A stretch of 64,000 nt of DNA from an uncultured Burkholderiales bacterium. Lineage in GTDB: Bacteria; Pseudomonadota; Gammaproteobacteria; Burkholderiales; Burkholderiaceae. The stretch covers positions 62,001 to 126,000 of the forward strand of contig CAMLJY010000008.1 in the NCBI GenBank assembly GCA_946480465.1, in the 5' to 3' direction. The position numbers and the translations under genes are program-made. The notes under the pieces are model-generated. The model worked only from the letters and a program-made list of their open reading frames with translations. It did no database searches and was not told where the DNA came from. The stretch's first letter is position 1. Every line of letters begins with the position of its first letter. This document shows positions 52,501-63,527 of the stretch, in pieces.

Positions 52501-54469
52501 CGGAAGCCGGGCCGGGCGCGGGCGCGGCGGCCGCGGCGTCGCCCGCGAAGCCGTCGTTGAAGTGGCGCTGGATGCGCGCCAGCACCTCGGGGTTGCCGAC
52601 GAAGCAGGCCTCGTGCATCGCGGCCTCCTGCGCCAGCACCTGCGGCAGGCGGGCGCGCAGGCGCGCCGCGCCGCTGCGCTTCATCGCCGCGCGCTGTTCA
52701 CGCGGCAGCGCCGCGAGGCGGCCGGCCAGGCGCAGGGCCGCCGGCAGCACCTCGGCCGCCGGCAACACCGGCAGCGCGGCGCCACGGCGGCGCAAATCGG
52801 CCCCGGTGTAGTCCTGCGCGGTGCACAGGATCTCGCGGGCCAGGTCCGGCCCCAGCTGCTCGGCAAAGGCCAGCGTCGAGCCGGCGCCGGGGGTGAAGCC
52901 GTACTTCATGTACGGGCTGGTGTAGGTGTGCTTCTCGCTGAAGAGCACCAGGTCGCAGAACATCCCCAGCGACCAGCCGGCGCCGATGCCGTGGCCCTGC
53001 ATCGCCGCGATCACCGGCACGTGGGCCTCGGCGGGCAGGCTGTAGAGGCCGATGTCGGTGAAGCGGGCGCGGCCTTCCTGGATCGCCAGCAGGCTGTCCT
53101 TGGTGCCGCCGCAGGAGAAGTAGTGGTCGTAGCCGGTCAGCACCACGGCCTTGCACTGGGGACGGCGCGCGATCTCGGCAAAGGCCCGGGTGACGCCCTC
53201 GATCAGTTCGGGGGTGAAGGTGTTCCTGCCGCGGCGATCGCGCAGCGTGACGACGGCCACGCCGTCCGGGTACTCGTCGAGGCCGACCGCCTCGCTGCCC
53301 AGCTCCACCGGACGCGCATCAGCCGCCGCGGCGGGCGCGCCCTCGCCCGCCAGCACGGCATCGAGGTGCTCTCGCCAGGGCGTGGCGGGCCGCGGCGCCG
53401 GGGCGGCCGCCGGCGCATCGGCGGGCGGCTGCGCCGACAGCAGCGCCGCCTGCCGCGCGACGTCCTGCGCCAGGTGCCGCTTCAGCAGCGACAGCGCCGG
53501 GCGTGGCGCCTGGGCCAGCTGGCGCGCCAGCTGCAGCGCATGGCCGTCCACGTCATCCGCCGGCAGCACGGGCATGCCCAGCCCGGCACCACGCAGGCGG
53601 GCGCCATCGACCGGCGCCACGCCGGCCAGCAGACCGGCCGCATCGGCATGCGGCCAGCGCGCGGCGAGCAGCCCCGCCAGGCCGCTCATCGTGTCCGTTA
53701 TCGTTCCGTAGCGGCCGGTGTCGGCGCAGACGACGAAGTCGCAACACGCGGCCAACAGGCAGGCCAGCCCCTCGGCCCGCGGTGCGGCGGCCACCACGGG
53801 CAACGCGCATTCGGCCACCAGGCTGCAGGCGGCCCCGTCGATGAAGGCGGCCAGCTCGGCGGGCGACGCGCCGGCCGGCAGCAGGCCGTGCGCTGCCGCG
53901 TCCGCGCCGCGCAGCAGCACCACGCGCGCCTGCGGCAGGCCGGCGATGTACCGCAGCCCGTCGCGCAGGCCCTGCGTCAGCCCGGGCGTCCAGCGGCGGC
54001 CGCCGCACACCCGCAGTTCGAGCACGCCGTCGCCGTGGTCGGCCACCTGCAGTTCGAGGGCCTCGGGCGCCGCACCGGTCCCATGGGCAGCATCGGCCCC
54101 CTTGGTCCGATCGGCCGCACCGGCCCCCTTGGTCCGATCGGCCCCATCGGCCCCATCGAGCACATCAGCCCCCGTGGCCGCATGGCTTCCATGGGCCCCG
54201 CTGCCCGCCTCCACCGCATCCAGCGCCCGCAGCGTGAACTGCGGGCGCGGCCGTGCCGCGGCGGGCGGCACCGCCGGCAAAGCCGCCACGTCCGCCAGCC
54301 GGATGCCGGAGGGCTTGGGCGGCACGCGGCCGGTGGGCTCGGCGCCGGCCGGCGCGCGCTGCTGCCGCTGCTGCCGCTGCTGCAGCAGGCTGCGAACCTG
54401 CTCGCGCGAGAGGCGGCCGGCCTGGTAGTCGGCAATGAGGGCCTCGAGGCCGTCGGGGCTGGTACTCAC
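34529..54469 (-). CDS. trans-AT polyketide synthase B (6646 aa): ECH*-ECH2-ACP2-KS3-DH-KR-ACP3-KS4-KR-ACP4-KS5(0)-DH-ACP5-KS6-KR-ACP6-KS7
   Basis: Start taken as GTG 54469 (M-STSPDGLEALIADYQ) with GGAG five bases before it, 44 bases after PKS A; an open frame to 54532 overlaps PKS A and has no ribosome site. Residue ranges: docking-type helix 5-30, ECH* 136-354, ECH2 387-644, ACP2 664-745, KS3 839-1264, DH3 1459-1760, KR3 1964-2207, ACP3 2254-2334, KS4 2424-2864, KR4 3274-3530, ACP4 3560-3640, KS5 3747-4162, DH5 4222-4494, ACP5 4524-4604, KS6 4667-5112, KR6 5559-5800, ACP6 5824-5904, KS7 5955-6394. No AT domains. The N-terminal ALIADYQAGRLSREQVRSLL resembles four-helix-bundle docking elements and should pair with the PKS A tail. 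The protein ends in an unpaired KS and a 10-residue repeat. Confidence 0.97.
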   Translation of the reverse strand: MSTSPDGLEALIADYQAGRLSREQVRSLLQQRQQRQQRAPAGAEPTGRVPPKPSGIRLADVAALPAVPPAAARPRPQFTLRALDAVEAGSGAHGSHAATGADVLDGADGADRTKGAGAADRTKGADAAHGTGAAPEALELQVADHGDGVLELRVCGGRRWTPGLTQGLRDGLRYIAGLPQARVVLLRGADAAAHGLLPAGASPAELAAFIDGAACSLVAECALPVVAAAPRAEGLACLLAACCDFVVCADTGRYGTITDTMSGLAGLLAARWPHADAAGLLAGVAPVDGARLRGAGLGMPVLPADDVDGHALQLARQLAQAPRPALSLLKRHLAQDVARQAALLSAQPPADAPAAAPAPRPATPWREHLDAVLAGEGAPAAAADARPVELGSEAVGLDEYPDGVAVVTLRDRRGRNTFTPELIEGVTRAFAEIARRPQCKAVVLTGYDHYFSCGGTKDSLLAIQEGRARFTDIGLYSLPAEAHVPVIAAMQGHGIGAGWSLGMFCDLVLFSEKHTYTSPYMKYGFTPGAGSTLAFAEQLGPDLAREILCTAQDYTGADLRRRGAALPVLPAAEVLPAALRLAGRLAALPREQRAAMKRSGAARLRARLPQVLAQEAAMHEACFVGNPEVLARIQRHFNDGFAGDAAAAAPAPGPASAAPAGAAPAGLADEVRATLRALLAEELYLDPSAIDDGQKFIDIGLDSITGVNWVRRINDRYGLAIGATKVYSHPTLDDFARHVLQEGLQAGAFAAGGGSATPDTAPAEPAKAQAEAERPSILHVIRPALTSPPMASMAAVAPVAPGPAEAAAPEVPTAAPAPAAAQPLPAAQPAPADAPRAGGTPRIAVIGMSGQFPQARDLDAYWRNLAEGRDCITEIPPGRWDLQRHFDADPDAPGKTYSKWMGALEGVAEFDPLFFNISPREAEWTDPQQRLFLQAAWHCFEDAGHDPAALAGSRCGVFVGCTSGDYGQDIRREDLNAQNFMGRAISILAAKIAYLLDLQGPCLSIDTACSSSLVALASACDSLVLGTSDLALAGGVNVLAGPDLHIMTSKAGMLSPDGRCHSFDQRANGFVPGEGVGAVLLKRLDDAERDGDNIIGVISGWGVNQDGKTNGITAPNPLSQARLLQDTYRRFGIDPRQIQLIEAHGTGTRLGDPIEIEGLARSFGEFTSDTGYCAIGSVKSNIGHLLAAAGIAGFIKLLLALRHRQLPPTIHFERLNEHIDLARSPFYVADRGRPWTVPADQRRRAAISSFGFSGTNAHVVLEEHAAPRAVREAGGGPVAVLLSARSATRLLARVRQLHDFLARPEQADLALADIAYTLQVGREPMEHRFAVAVSTLGELRHALAAQLAAGPAQAADGAFRGQARRNDEAVAAALAEPDRLPALRQQAAAGRFTELLPLWVRGLAFDWRSVHAGVDPARRPRRISLPAYPFEQKSFWLPVADRDDAQKARGPAEHGQPLPQPNLHPLLHRNTSTLTSGHRYSSRFSGEEFFFAQHLIKGRKVLPGVGHLEMVRAAVKEACGVQAEARSLLIRNVVWMRPIACPDDGEPAVVHISLAVEAEDEIAFRIFSTAGPGDRDEVVHSQGLVLLRAPSAIPTLDLAALRAECGHAVLDADQHFEAMKERGADLGRGFRGIDRYHLGMDGAGVPQVLTHITIPDGLSDAPERFVLHPTPMDAAVHTAPPLMANWQEAGRTPLALPFALDELEVLGSCQEEMWALARPAQGAPGRGPARGPTYKYDIDLCDDAGMVCVRFKGFAFRVVEKDLAVAGAARPAAPAEPVEATGAAAAPAPAATDVLLLRADWREGGAGTPAAEAFEQHVVVLCGAGSVPAFEARLPSARIVALALQPASGPAAFETLAAEALALVQRLLEERAGARGRALLQFVVPQGPASALTGLIKTVHAEHPKWRGQVIEVDPGAPAGELARQVDEGARAAADLHLRYRDGRREVMCWTEAALADGAPALPWKQRGVYLVTGGAGALAALFVREILSQLDTVTVVLTGRSPLDERLADRLRAFQSAARRPAGVHLDYRAIDVARAGDVQALVQDILRVHGRLTGVLHCAGVLRDNYLRRKTAAELAQVLPPKVSGLANLADATRGLDLDFLALFSSIASGIGNAGQADYAMANAWLDACAHAAADAHRSPLISINWPLWQDGGMAIDPATAERMRAQAGLVPMRTSTALRAFHAALALQRPQLMVLEGDAGALRRWLEDTGTVRAPAAPVPPALPIVEMPPMPQTAPPRDAEPDDPSARFDAVLAELTPVVAHILKIGADEIDLDKELSAYGFDSITLTELTNTLNKQYRIQSSRAINPTVFFEHPTLRSFAGLLAQDYAEIGAAAAVKPQPPAQTLMPAQMPTPTLMPTQPGPHTQAQPQPQVLLQTPPQTPPQASVAAVVSAPAAPARPPVQPQPAAVPAQRPAAAPAGQAEPIAVVGMSARLPMARDVHEYWANLVNGRDCISEIPAERWDWRAILGSPAEPGNKTDVRWGGFIDSVAEFDPLFFGISPREALYMDPMQRLLMQAIWHAVEDAGHSARSLAGTRTGIFVGTSVSEYGALLAQSGVPCDAFLPTGRSSSLGPNRMSYLLDVSGPSEAVDTACSSSLVAIHRAVNAIHAGQCDMALVGGVNTLIGPDGHVSFRKAGMLSVDGRCKTFSAQADGYARGEGVGILFLKKLADAERDGNPIYGLVRGSGENHGGRANSLTAPNPKAQAELLRTVYTDAGLDPRSIGYIEAHGTGTELGDPVEVNGLKIAFKDLYRASGDERVAEAHCGIGSAKSNMGHLELAAGVGGAIKVLLQLQHRTLARSLHCEQLNPYIQLQGTPFYVVDQTRPWPAIADAAGQALPRRAGVSSFGFGGANAHVVFEEYVAPAVPAADEAPVAEQVVVLSAKNQQRLKDAASQLLAALREGRRLSAGGSEPRFNDQDLPRIAFTLQLGRDAWDERLAIRAGSLAVLAERLERFLAGESSPDVLWGRVARKDETLALFDPRELQETVGRWIGRGQLGKVMALWVKGADVDWRLLHAGRPQPRRISLPGYPFARERHWPDLKPPVAGPAPGAAPAGRLPVLLKKAWVAAAAAPQAVSAAIPDPVLLLADAATLPLARRLQDRFPQGRVLDVGDAAAVQALLAELDSVAEAAPAIAGCIDLLGCGRDRPTAASWATWLPLLQRLVARLQSSARPALLLGVTRGLAAVAAGDAINLAGAERAGLFRMLQAEYPRLRSRHLDLDPAAADDLAAAQVAAEWAHGGDEAEVAFRAGRRHVAELQPQPPLAEPAPLGFAADRVLWITGGTRGIGLLCAEHFVARHGVRKLVLCGRDALPPRAGWPALLAAGGALARKVEAVQRLEAQGAQVETLALPLDDVGAVRAAVQQVSGRLGRIGGLLHAAGSNDWNNPAFVRKPLAEFQKVMAPKVSGLDALLAGLQDEPLQFVVLFSSVSAAVPSLGAGQSDYVAANTCMDCVAQARAAQLPIVSIQWPSWKDTGMGEATTAAYRQTGLLSLTDAEGLRLLDQVIAQRPGPVVLPALVAEAGWQPRRLMARAAPATPARVAAPAAAVASTDITAAPATGDAVAWLASLFAKELMVAPASLDPDTPFPDYGVDSIMLAQILRRVDEALNRAGKTEALDPSVFYEHPTLAAFAGWLGRTQPRALARALAQRPGEAAATDGAPDRPAEPASAQTPADMPAEMPAQVMDEAPAGKTAGMGAAVTSEGSAGMTSEVSVAPALPAAGAAPAHPQQPSSSAVSHPMDRHTAAADIAVVGLSCRFAGAPDLDAFWRLLSEGRSGIRPVPAERWGQATPYHAGLLDDVSHFDPAHFLIPDADAEAMDPQALMLLEEALSVFHHAGYEAREMKGSETGVFIGARSAHRPADGVLDGARNPIVAVGQNYLAANLSQCFDLRGPSLVVDTACSSALVAMQMAVQALRAGDVGAALVGGISLLRSDEVHRLFERRNILGRTGAFHLFDRRAGGVVLGEGVGLVLLKTLAQAQRDGDRVHAVIKGLAVNNDGRTAGPATPNLQAQKAVMQRALRDSGIAPQDVRYIHANGSGSEVTDLLELKAVQAVYRPTDASGDGLGTPCELGSTEPNVGHSLAAKGMAAFIQVVSMLSRRSSVPFLSGQEPMQHFDIGASSFRFSRTAQPWGDGPALAAVNCFADGGTNVHVILATAPAAAGHEPRRRPLALPPLQRRRIGAVPVPTGTLESMSAAATAVAAPAWALTQPSAWPATPPSAAGPYLFTAEHPVLRDHQAYGQQLLPGLAYIDVLYQHFQRLGLEPAQLELRNLSIYQPLTVDAARALLLDLRCTEGTAGSWQVELLGRDQREGGPSEPRRLAVAEMRRAEPAVFSARVDIAALRQQARRTLDLEDLYAECRRQSLSHAGLIKAEGRVHEADDATCIEIALGAVALPGAGAYLFHPTLIDGSSVGAQRLFAAFFEGESRLILPLFYESFRASAPLRERCITRIPAASVRRRNELLYMNLEFYDAHSGQQVAELQNYACKLVRDASAINGRAAAAPAPSASATAAPVSAAAEPAAVAADGGLSPAEAFLAGLIAQRIGTPAEQIDTSLGYYELGLDSARLLELVGALEAQVGASLSPTLLFEYTNIAELGAYLMQTYPARWQAAAAPAAKAQAQPTAPMPTPTPTPTPTPTPTPTGPAPAPATPVPTPELSGQPRAAARADSGDIAIIGMSGRYPGAATLDEFWRNLQDGKDCVTEVPASRWPADRLRDVRSPSGKAMSRWGGFIADPESFDAQFFRISPYEAKLLDPQQRQFLEVCWEAIEDAGYTPKTLATPRGRNQRRDVGVYVGVMHNDYAILTAEAMAGGKPMPVSLNYAQIANRVSYFCNFHGPSMAIDTVCSSSLIAVHLALESIRSGECEVALAGGVNLSIHPVKYLTYGLMDMHASDGRCRSFGDGGDGYVSGEGIGAVLLKPLAAAQRDGDHIYAVIKGSTTNHVGAVSGLTVPSPVAQADMIEQCLDKTGIDARSISYVEAHGTGTSLGDPIEIQGLVRAFGQHTQDRQYCAIGSVKSNIGHAESAAGISGLTKVALQLHHRALVPSLHSRQLNPHLDFASSPFYVQQSNAPWPQPVLRKDGQDVRYPRRAALSSFGASGSNAHVILEERPAAAPLPDDAPRRALVVPLSAKKPDRLAAYARRLLDHLLDHLRDPARAGTPLPPLADIAGTLQRGREPMNERLALVASDAQELAAALQSFLDAGQAGQATSGPAWWRGSLAPGKKATLSAEADAALRRWTAEAAAAPLAEAWAAGATIDWDALHQAAFPGRPQRRVRLPTYPFAKDRHWLDQPPVPPMTPSPGPSAAPQREGAASAGSTAAAQPAAQAAAQAAAPAAAQAAVAVAAAATAESPPATVPAAPNPREPIYFCPRWKALPLDTATAPSDGRTVHTTVFLIGGDEALAARLVRERLADHAAAWPVSGDVAADLLEHARRLLRHCQEPDRIRRGAPERLLVVAPHRGSDHPHRGLMGALRTIARELPFIDTRLLLDAALAARDDAALLRHLAAERQAQDGHTEVAYPPEGPRQVLAQVLLDTIPGAGQDAGADARNERPLAGLVRERGVYLITGGLGGLGLMFARHLGRGTGARIVLTGRSLLDARRRALLAALVADGVDAEYLPCDTGSMKDVHRLVEHVAAEHGALHGVIHSAGVLADNFIPRKTEAEMAEVMAAKVQAIVNLDEATRGQALDFFVAFSSVAALGNPGQFDYAAANAFLGSFAGWRADQVAQGTRRGRSLAIDWPLWQDGGMQVQPAYEQFMRDNFGIVPLSEAAGVRALAVALASGEHQFGVFEGDRRKVAALLAAPVRAAATRAAAARAGAPARAARTAQAVEGVVRAALAEALGMAPEAVDLDVEFADYGMDSIGATKIANAINQRLGLEFTGAVFLELNTAAKLIEHLGSLAADEPAAAEDRPAPPEEAGSRSPAGAAGMADAPAVSAPVGDRAAAMPVAQPAAPTPPRIAIIGFDAQLPGAPDAPSYWQQLLGKTVSTGAVAPAQWQERGVARGSDAGYPAMRHAALLEGIDRFDAGFWGIADGEARAMDPQERLLMRSIWRCVEQAGLSMQRLTRGKVGLFVALDAVDYATLPRQQGLPPGAAIDPPILTSTGMIANRISYHCDFKGPSEAIDTACASTFVALRRAAQAIASGECETALVGGAKILLDPAGFADRDAGEILTRTPRMFPFDAQAEGYVRGEGVGCVLLKRLDQAERDGDTVHAVIVGIGVTHNGRGGLSQVAPSVEGQRQAIREAYRNAGFGPEAVNYIEAHGTANSFSDASELAAFKQHFKEAMSAEQYRSHRCAVSTVKANIGHLEGASGMASLVKALLSLRARTIAPIATWSRLHPSILLAGSPFHFPTEVQAWDALPSAEGAVLPRRMGLHSIGIGGVNAHVLLEEHLPTARRPQPPAGGHQLVLLSARSREALDASFRRWHTMLTSADGEGACLADLAHAARVGRDAMPHRAAFVVDSTAALARLLAPGAHALAARPVDTPVAFAAVAEVAGKPRAPAAAVSDAADLQSPMALVALARTWLDGTPIDAAFGADPSARRRAAIPGYPFQEQRLWWHATAPAGAVSIRPAPAGAVSIRPAPAGAVPNPPAPAGALAHLPAAAAATAQPPAAARAPDPFDALFYETFAAPADRRVEPLVGAP
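34671..34780 (-). repeat. 30-bp tandem repeat at the 3' end of PKS B
   Basis: 3.7 copies of a 30-bp unit starting acggcgccggcgggtgcc; the second and third copies differ at one base. It encodes APAGAVSIRP-type repeats in the flexible tail after KS7. Confidence 0.9.
35290..36605 (-). other. KS7 of split module 7
   Basis: Last KS of PKS B with no ACP behind it. Cys6128 is in IDTACASTFVAL; the first His box is EAHGTANSFSDA and the second is KANIGHLEGA, so the triad is complete although divergent. Its natural partner is the ACP of the following ACP-FAD gene. Confidence 0.85.
36760..40470 (-). other. Module 6: KS6-KR6-ACP6
   Basis: KS6 has DTVCSSS (Cys4846), EAHGTGTSLGD and KSNIGHAESA. The KR6 structural subdomain begins at YFCPRWKALPL, the catalytic part has LITGGLGGLGLMF, VLADNFI and Tyr in NPGQFDYAAANAFL. 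ACP6 Ser is in DYGMDSIGATKI. No DH, so a beta-hydroxy group is expected after this step. Confidence 0.88.
40541..40594 (-). repeat. Hexanucleotide repeat encoding a (Pro-Thr)n linker
   Basis: Nine copies of cgtygg or cgtcgg-like hexamers (last one catcgg) between ACP5 and KS6, giving a Pro-Thr linker. Confidence 0.9.
40660..47200 (-). other. Modules 4-5: dehydrating bimodule KS4-KR4-ACP4 / KS5(0)-DH5-ACP5
   Basis: KS4 is canonical (Cys2596, EAHGTGTELGD, KSNMGHLELA). KR4 has WITGGTRGIGLLC and Tyr in GAGQSDYVAANT but no LDD-like motif (AGSNDWNNPAF). KS5 keeps Cys3902 (VDTACSSA) but its HGTGT box is HANGSGSEVTD: the His is Asn4037 (codon 42359-42361), so it should not elongate. DH5 has HQAYGQQLLP and HPTLIDGSSVG (Val, not Gln/His, four after Asp). 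The order KS-KR-ACP-KS0-DH-ACP is the known split dehydrating bimodule: one extension, reduction on ACP4, transfer through KS5, dehydration on ACP5. Confidence 0.88.
47470..51955 (-). other. Module 3: KS3-DH3-KR3-ACP3
   Basis: KS3 is canonical (DTACSSS with Cys1009, EAHGTGTRLGD, KSNIGHLLAA). DH3 has HLIKGRKVLP and HPTPMDAAVH. KR3 has VTGGAGALAALF, VLRDNYL and Ser/Tyr in LFSSIASGIGNAGQADYAMAN. ACP3 Ser is in AYGFDSITLTEL. Expected: extension of the beta-branched chain, reduction and dehydration. Confidence 0.9.
52235..54065 (-). other. Module 2, second half: degenerate ECH*, ECH2 and beta-branching ACP2
   Basis: ECH2 (residues 387-644) is PksI-like: VVLTGYDHYFSCGGTKDSL, PVIAAMQGHGIGAGWSLGMF, YTSPYMKYGFTPGAGSTL. 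This class decarboxylates the 3-methylglutaconyl intermediate. ECH* (136-354) is crotonase-like (EGLACLLAACCDFVVCADT) but lacks recognisable oxyanion and catalytic segments, so it is likely inactive or structural. ACP2 has Ser703 in GLDSITGVNWVRRIN with Trp709 (codon 52343-52345) six residues after Ser, the recognised flag of ACPs accepted by the beta-branching enzymes. It pairs with KS2 of PKS A. Confidence 0.9.
54094..54143 (-). repeat. 27-bp tandem repeat near the start of PKS B
   Basis: 1.9 copies of a 27-bp unit starting cggcccccttggtccgatcg in the linker before ECH*, encoding ADRTKGA repeats. Confidence 0.75.
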
Positions 54470-54513
54470 CTTCACTCCCTGGAGATGTCGCCTGGTGTCG
54501 CGGTGGCCGCGGT

Positions 54514-61461
<6,948 letters not shown>

Positions 61462-61536
61462 TCCTGGCCGCCGCGCCGGGCGGCGTGGCGGTGGTGTGGA
61501 TGTGGAAAGCGCCGCGGGGGCCGGGCGCGAAGAGAC

Positions 61537-62661
61537 TCAGGCCGGCACCAGTTCCTCGAGGTCGAAGTAGCCGTTGTAGCCGTCCAGGTACACCGCGGCG
61601 CGGTGCTGGAACAGCACCACCGCGGGCGTGCGCGTGGCCAGGGATTCGGCCGGCATCAGCGCCGAGCGCACGCGCGTGCCCACCGGGTGCCGTCGGTTCC
61701 ATTGCTCGACGCGCTCGTGCGCGCTGAGGCGCGCTGCAGGCGTCGCGGGCGCCGATGCCGCGGCGGCGACCGCCACCGCGCGGCTGACACTGCCGGCGGC
61801 GGCCGCATGGCCGGCGCGGATGGCGGGCAGCATCTTGCCCAGCACGTCGCCGTGGCCGCACTCGATGAACGTCATCTCGGTGCCGGCCTGGGCCGCCGCA
61901 TCGAGCAGGAAGCCGATGCTTTCGGCCCAGCGCACCGAGCCGGTGATCTGCCGCGCCAGATTGGCGGCCACCTCGCCGGGGGCGTAGGGCACGGCGGCGA
62001 CGTTGGAGATCACCGGAATCACCGGGTCGCGGAACGCGAAGCGCTGCATGAAGTCTTCGAACTGCGCCCGCGCCGGCGCCATGAAGCGGGAGTGGAAGGC
62101 GCCGCTGGTGTTGAGCGGGATGTACTGGCTGGGGGCCCGAAAGTGCTTCTGCGCCTCGGCGATCTGGTGCCTGGCGCCGGAGATGACGATCTGCTTCGGC
62201 GTGTTGAAGTTGGCGATGTCGATCTGGTCCAGCCCGTGCTCGTCCAGCACCGCGCGGATGGCATCGGCCGGGGTGTTCAACACCGCGGCCATGCCACCCT
62301 CGGCCGCCTGGCCCATCAGCTCGGCGCGGCGCTGCACCAGCTGCAGCCCGGTCTCGAAGTCGAAGCAACCGGCCGCCAGCAGCGCATTGAACTCGCCCAG
62401 GCTGTGTCCGGCGACGAAGTCGGGCCGCCCGTGCTGTTCGGTGCGGTCGAGCGCCGACAGCGCGTTGACGACGAAGATCGCCGGCTGCGTGAACTGCGTG
62501 CGGTGCAGCTCGCGGCGCGGGTCGTCCAGGCACAGCTCGGCAATCGAATAACCCAGGATGCGATCGGCCATGTCCACCAGGTCGCGGTGGCGGTCGAACA
62601 ACGGGCGGCCGCCCATGCCCTTGGCCTGGGATCCCTGGCCGGGGAACAGAAATGTCTTCAT
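61537..62661 (-). CDS. Trans-acting malonyl-CoA:ACP transacylase (374 aa)
   Basis: Supplies malonyl units to all the AT-less modules. FabD fold with FLFPGQGSQAKGMG (GQGSQ 8-12), nucleophile Ser87 in FVAGHSLGEF and catalytic His190 in SGAFHSRFM; all canonical, in contrast to the second AT homologue at 11715-12719. The C-terminal ~75 residues beyond the FabD core end in RTPAVVLFQHRAAVYLDGYN GYFDLEE, an extension also seen in other discrete trans-ATs. The start overlaps the ECH1 stop by 4 bases (ATGA). Malonyl specificity is inferred from the class. Confidence 0.95.
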   Translation of the reverse strand: MKTFLFPGQGSQAKGMGGRPLFDRHRDLVDMADRILGYSIAELCLDDPRRELHRTQFTQPAIFVVNALSALDRTEQHGRPDFVAGHSLGEFNALLAAGCFDFETGLQLVQRRAELMGQAAEGGMAAVLNTPADAIRAVLDEHGLDQIDIANFNTPKQIVISGARHQIAEAQKHFRAPSQYIPLNTSGAFHSRFMAPARAQFEDFMQRFAFRDPVIPVISNVAAVPYAPGEVAANLARQITGSVRWAESIGFLLDAAAQAGTEMTFIECGHGDVLGKMLPAIRAGHAAAAGSVSRAVAVAAAASAPATPAARLSAHERVEQWNRRHPVGTRVRSALMPAESLATRTPAVVLFQHRAAVYLDGYNGYFDLEELVPA

Positions 62662-63527
62662 GTCTTCTCCAGGTCGGCGTGGCGCCGCAGTGGCGCCGCG
62701 CTGCGTCCGTCCGACCGGCCGCGCGTGCGTTCACGCTCGCGTTCGGCCTGCCACGGCAGCTGGCCGGTCGCCAGGAAGTGGTCGATGCGGGCGAGGTTGG
62801 CTTCGTCCGAGAACACCTCGGCATTGCAGTCCAGGGCGGTCGGCCGCGCCGCCTCCAGGCGGCCGTCCAGCGAAGCCAGGTAGCGCTTCTGCCGCACGAT
62901 GCCGGCCTTGGGCAGCAGGCGCAGGCGCAGCAGATGCAGGCGCAGCAGGTTGTCGCTGTCTTCGGCGCAGGCATCGGCCAGGCCCCAGGCCAGCGCCTGG
63001 CGCGCGGACACCGGCTGGGTCAGCAGCGTCATCGCCTGCGCGCGGGTGGGGCCGACCCGCTCGACGAGAAAAGGCATCACGCAGGCCGGCAGCAGCCCGA
63101 ACAGCAGTTCGGACAGGCTGAACGTGGCCTGCTCGTCACACAGCACGAGGTCGCACGCCGCCGCAAAGCCGACGCCGCCGGCGTTGGCCTTGCCCCGCAC
63201 GTGGGCCACGGTGATGAACGGTCCGCGCTTGAGCTGCAGCCACAGCGCATACAGCGCCTCGGCGCTCTGCCGTGGCGATTCGCCGGCCAGGCGCGCCGCG
63301 CGCACGCCGGCGAAATCGGCACCGAAGCAGAACACCTCCGGCAGCCCTTCGACCACCACCACCTTGGCCGCGCTTTCGCAGGCGCGCAGGACCGCCGCGA
63401 ACTCGGCCAACAGCCGCGCGTTGATGGTGTTGTTCGCCTCGGGCCGGTGGATCCGCAATGTGCAGACCTCGCCGTCCTGCCGGACCCGCACGGTGTCGTG
63501 CCGTGCGCTGCTGCTCAGGACGTCCAT
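62658..63527 (-). CDS. ECH1, crotonase-family dehydratase of the beta-branching cassette (289 aa)
   Basis: Enoyl-CoA-hydratase-like protein. Oxyanion hole and core motifs: PEANNTINARLLAEF, EVFCFGADFAG (GAD 69-71), GKANAGGVGFAAACDLVL (115-131), SLSELLFGLLPACV. The FCFGADF and TIN blocks are those of PksH-type ECH1, which dehydrates the HMG-like intermediate on the modular ACP. The decarboxylating ECH2 is not a separate gene here but is fused into PKS B. It overlaps the HMG-CoA-synthase gene by 13 bases and the malonyltransferase gene by 4, giving tight coupling. The Arg/Glu-rich tail after residue 255 is poorly conserved-looking. Confidence 0.92.
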   Translation of the reverse strand: MDVLSSSARHDTVRVRQDGEVCTLRIHRPEANNTINARLLAEFAAVLRACESAAKVVVVEGLPEVFCFGADFAGVRAARLAGESPRQSAEALYALWLQLKRGPFITVAHVRGKANAGGVGFAAACDLVLCDEQATFSLSELLFGLLPACVMPFLVERVGPTRAQAMTLLTQPVSARQALAWGLADACAEDSDNLLRLHLLRLRLLPKAGIVRQKRYLASLDGRLEAARPTALDCNAEVFSDEANLARIDHFLATGQLPWQAERERERTRGRSDGRSAAPLRRHADLEKT

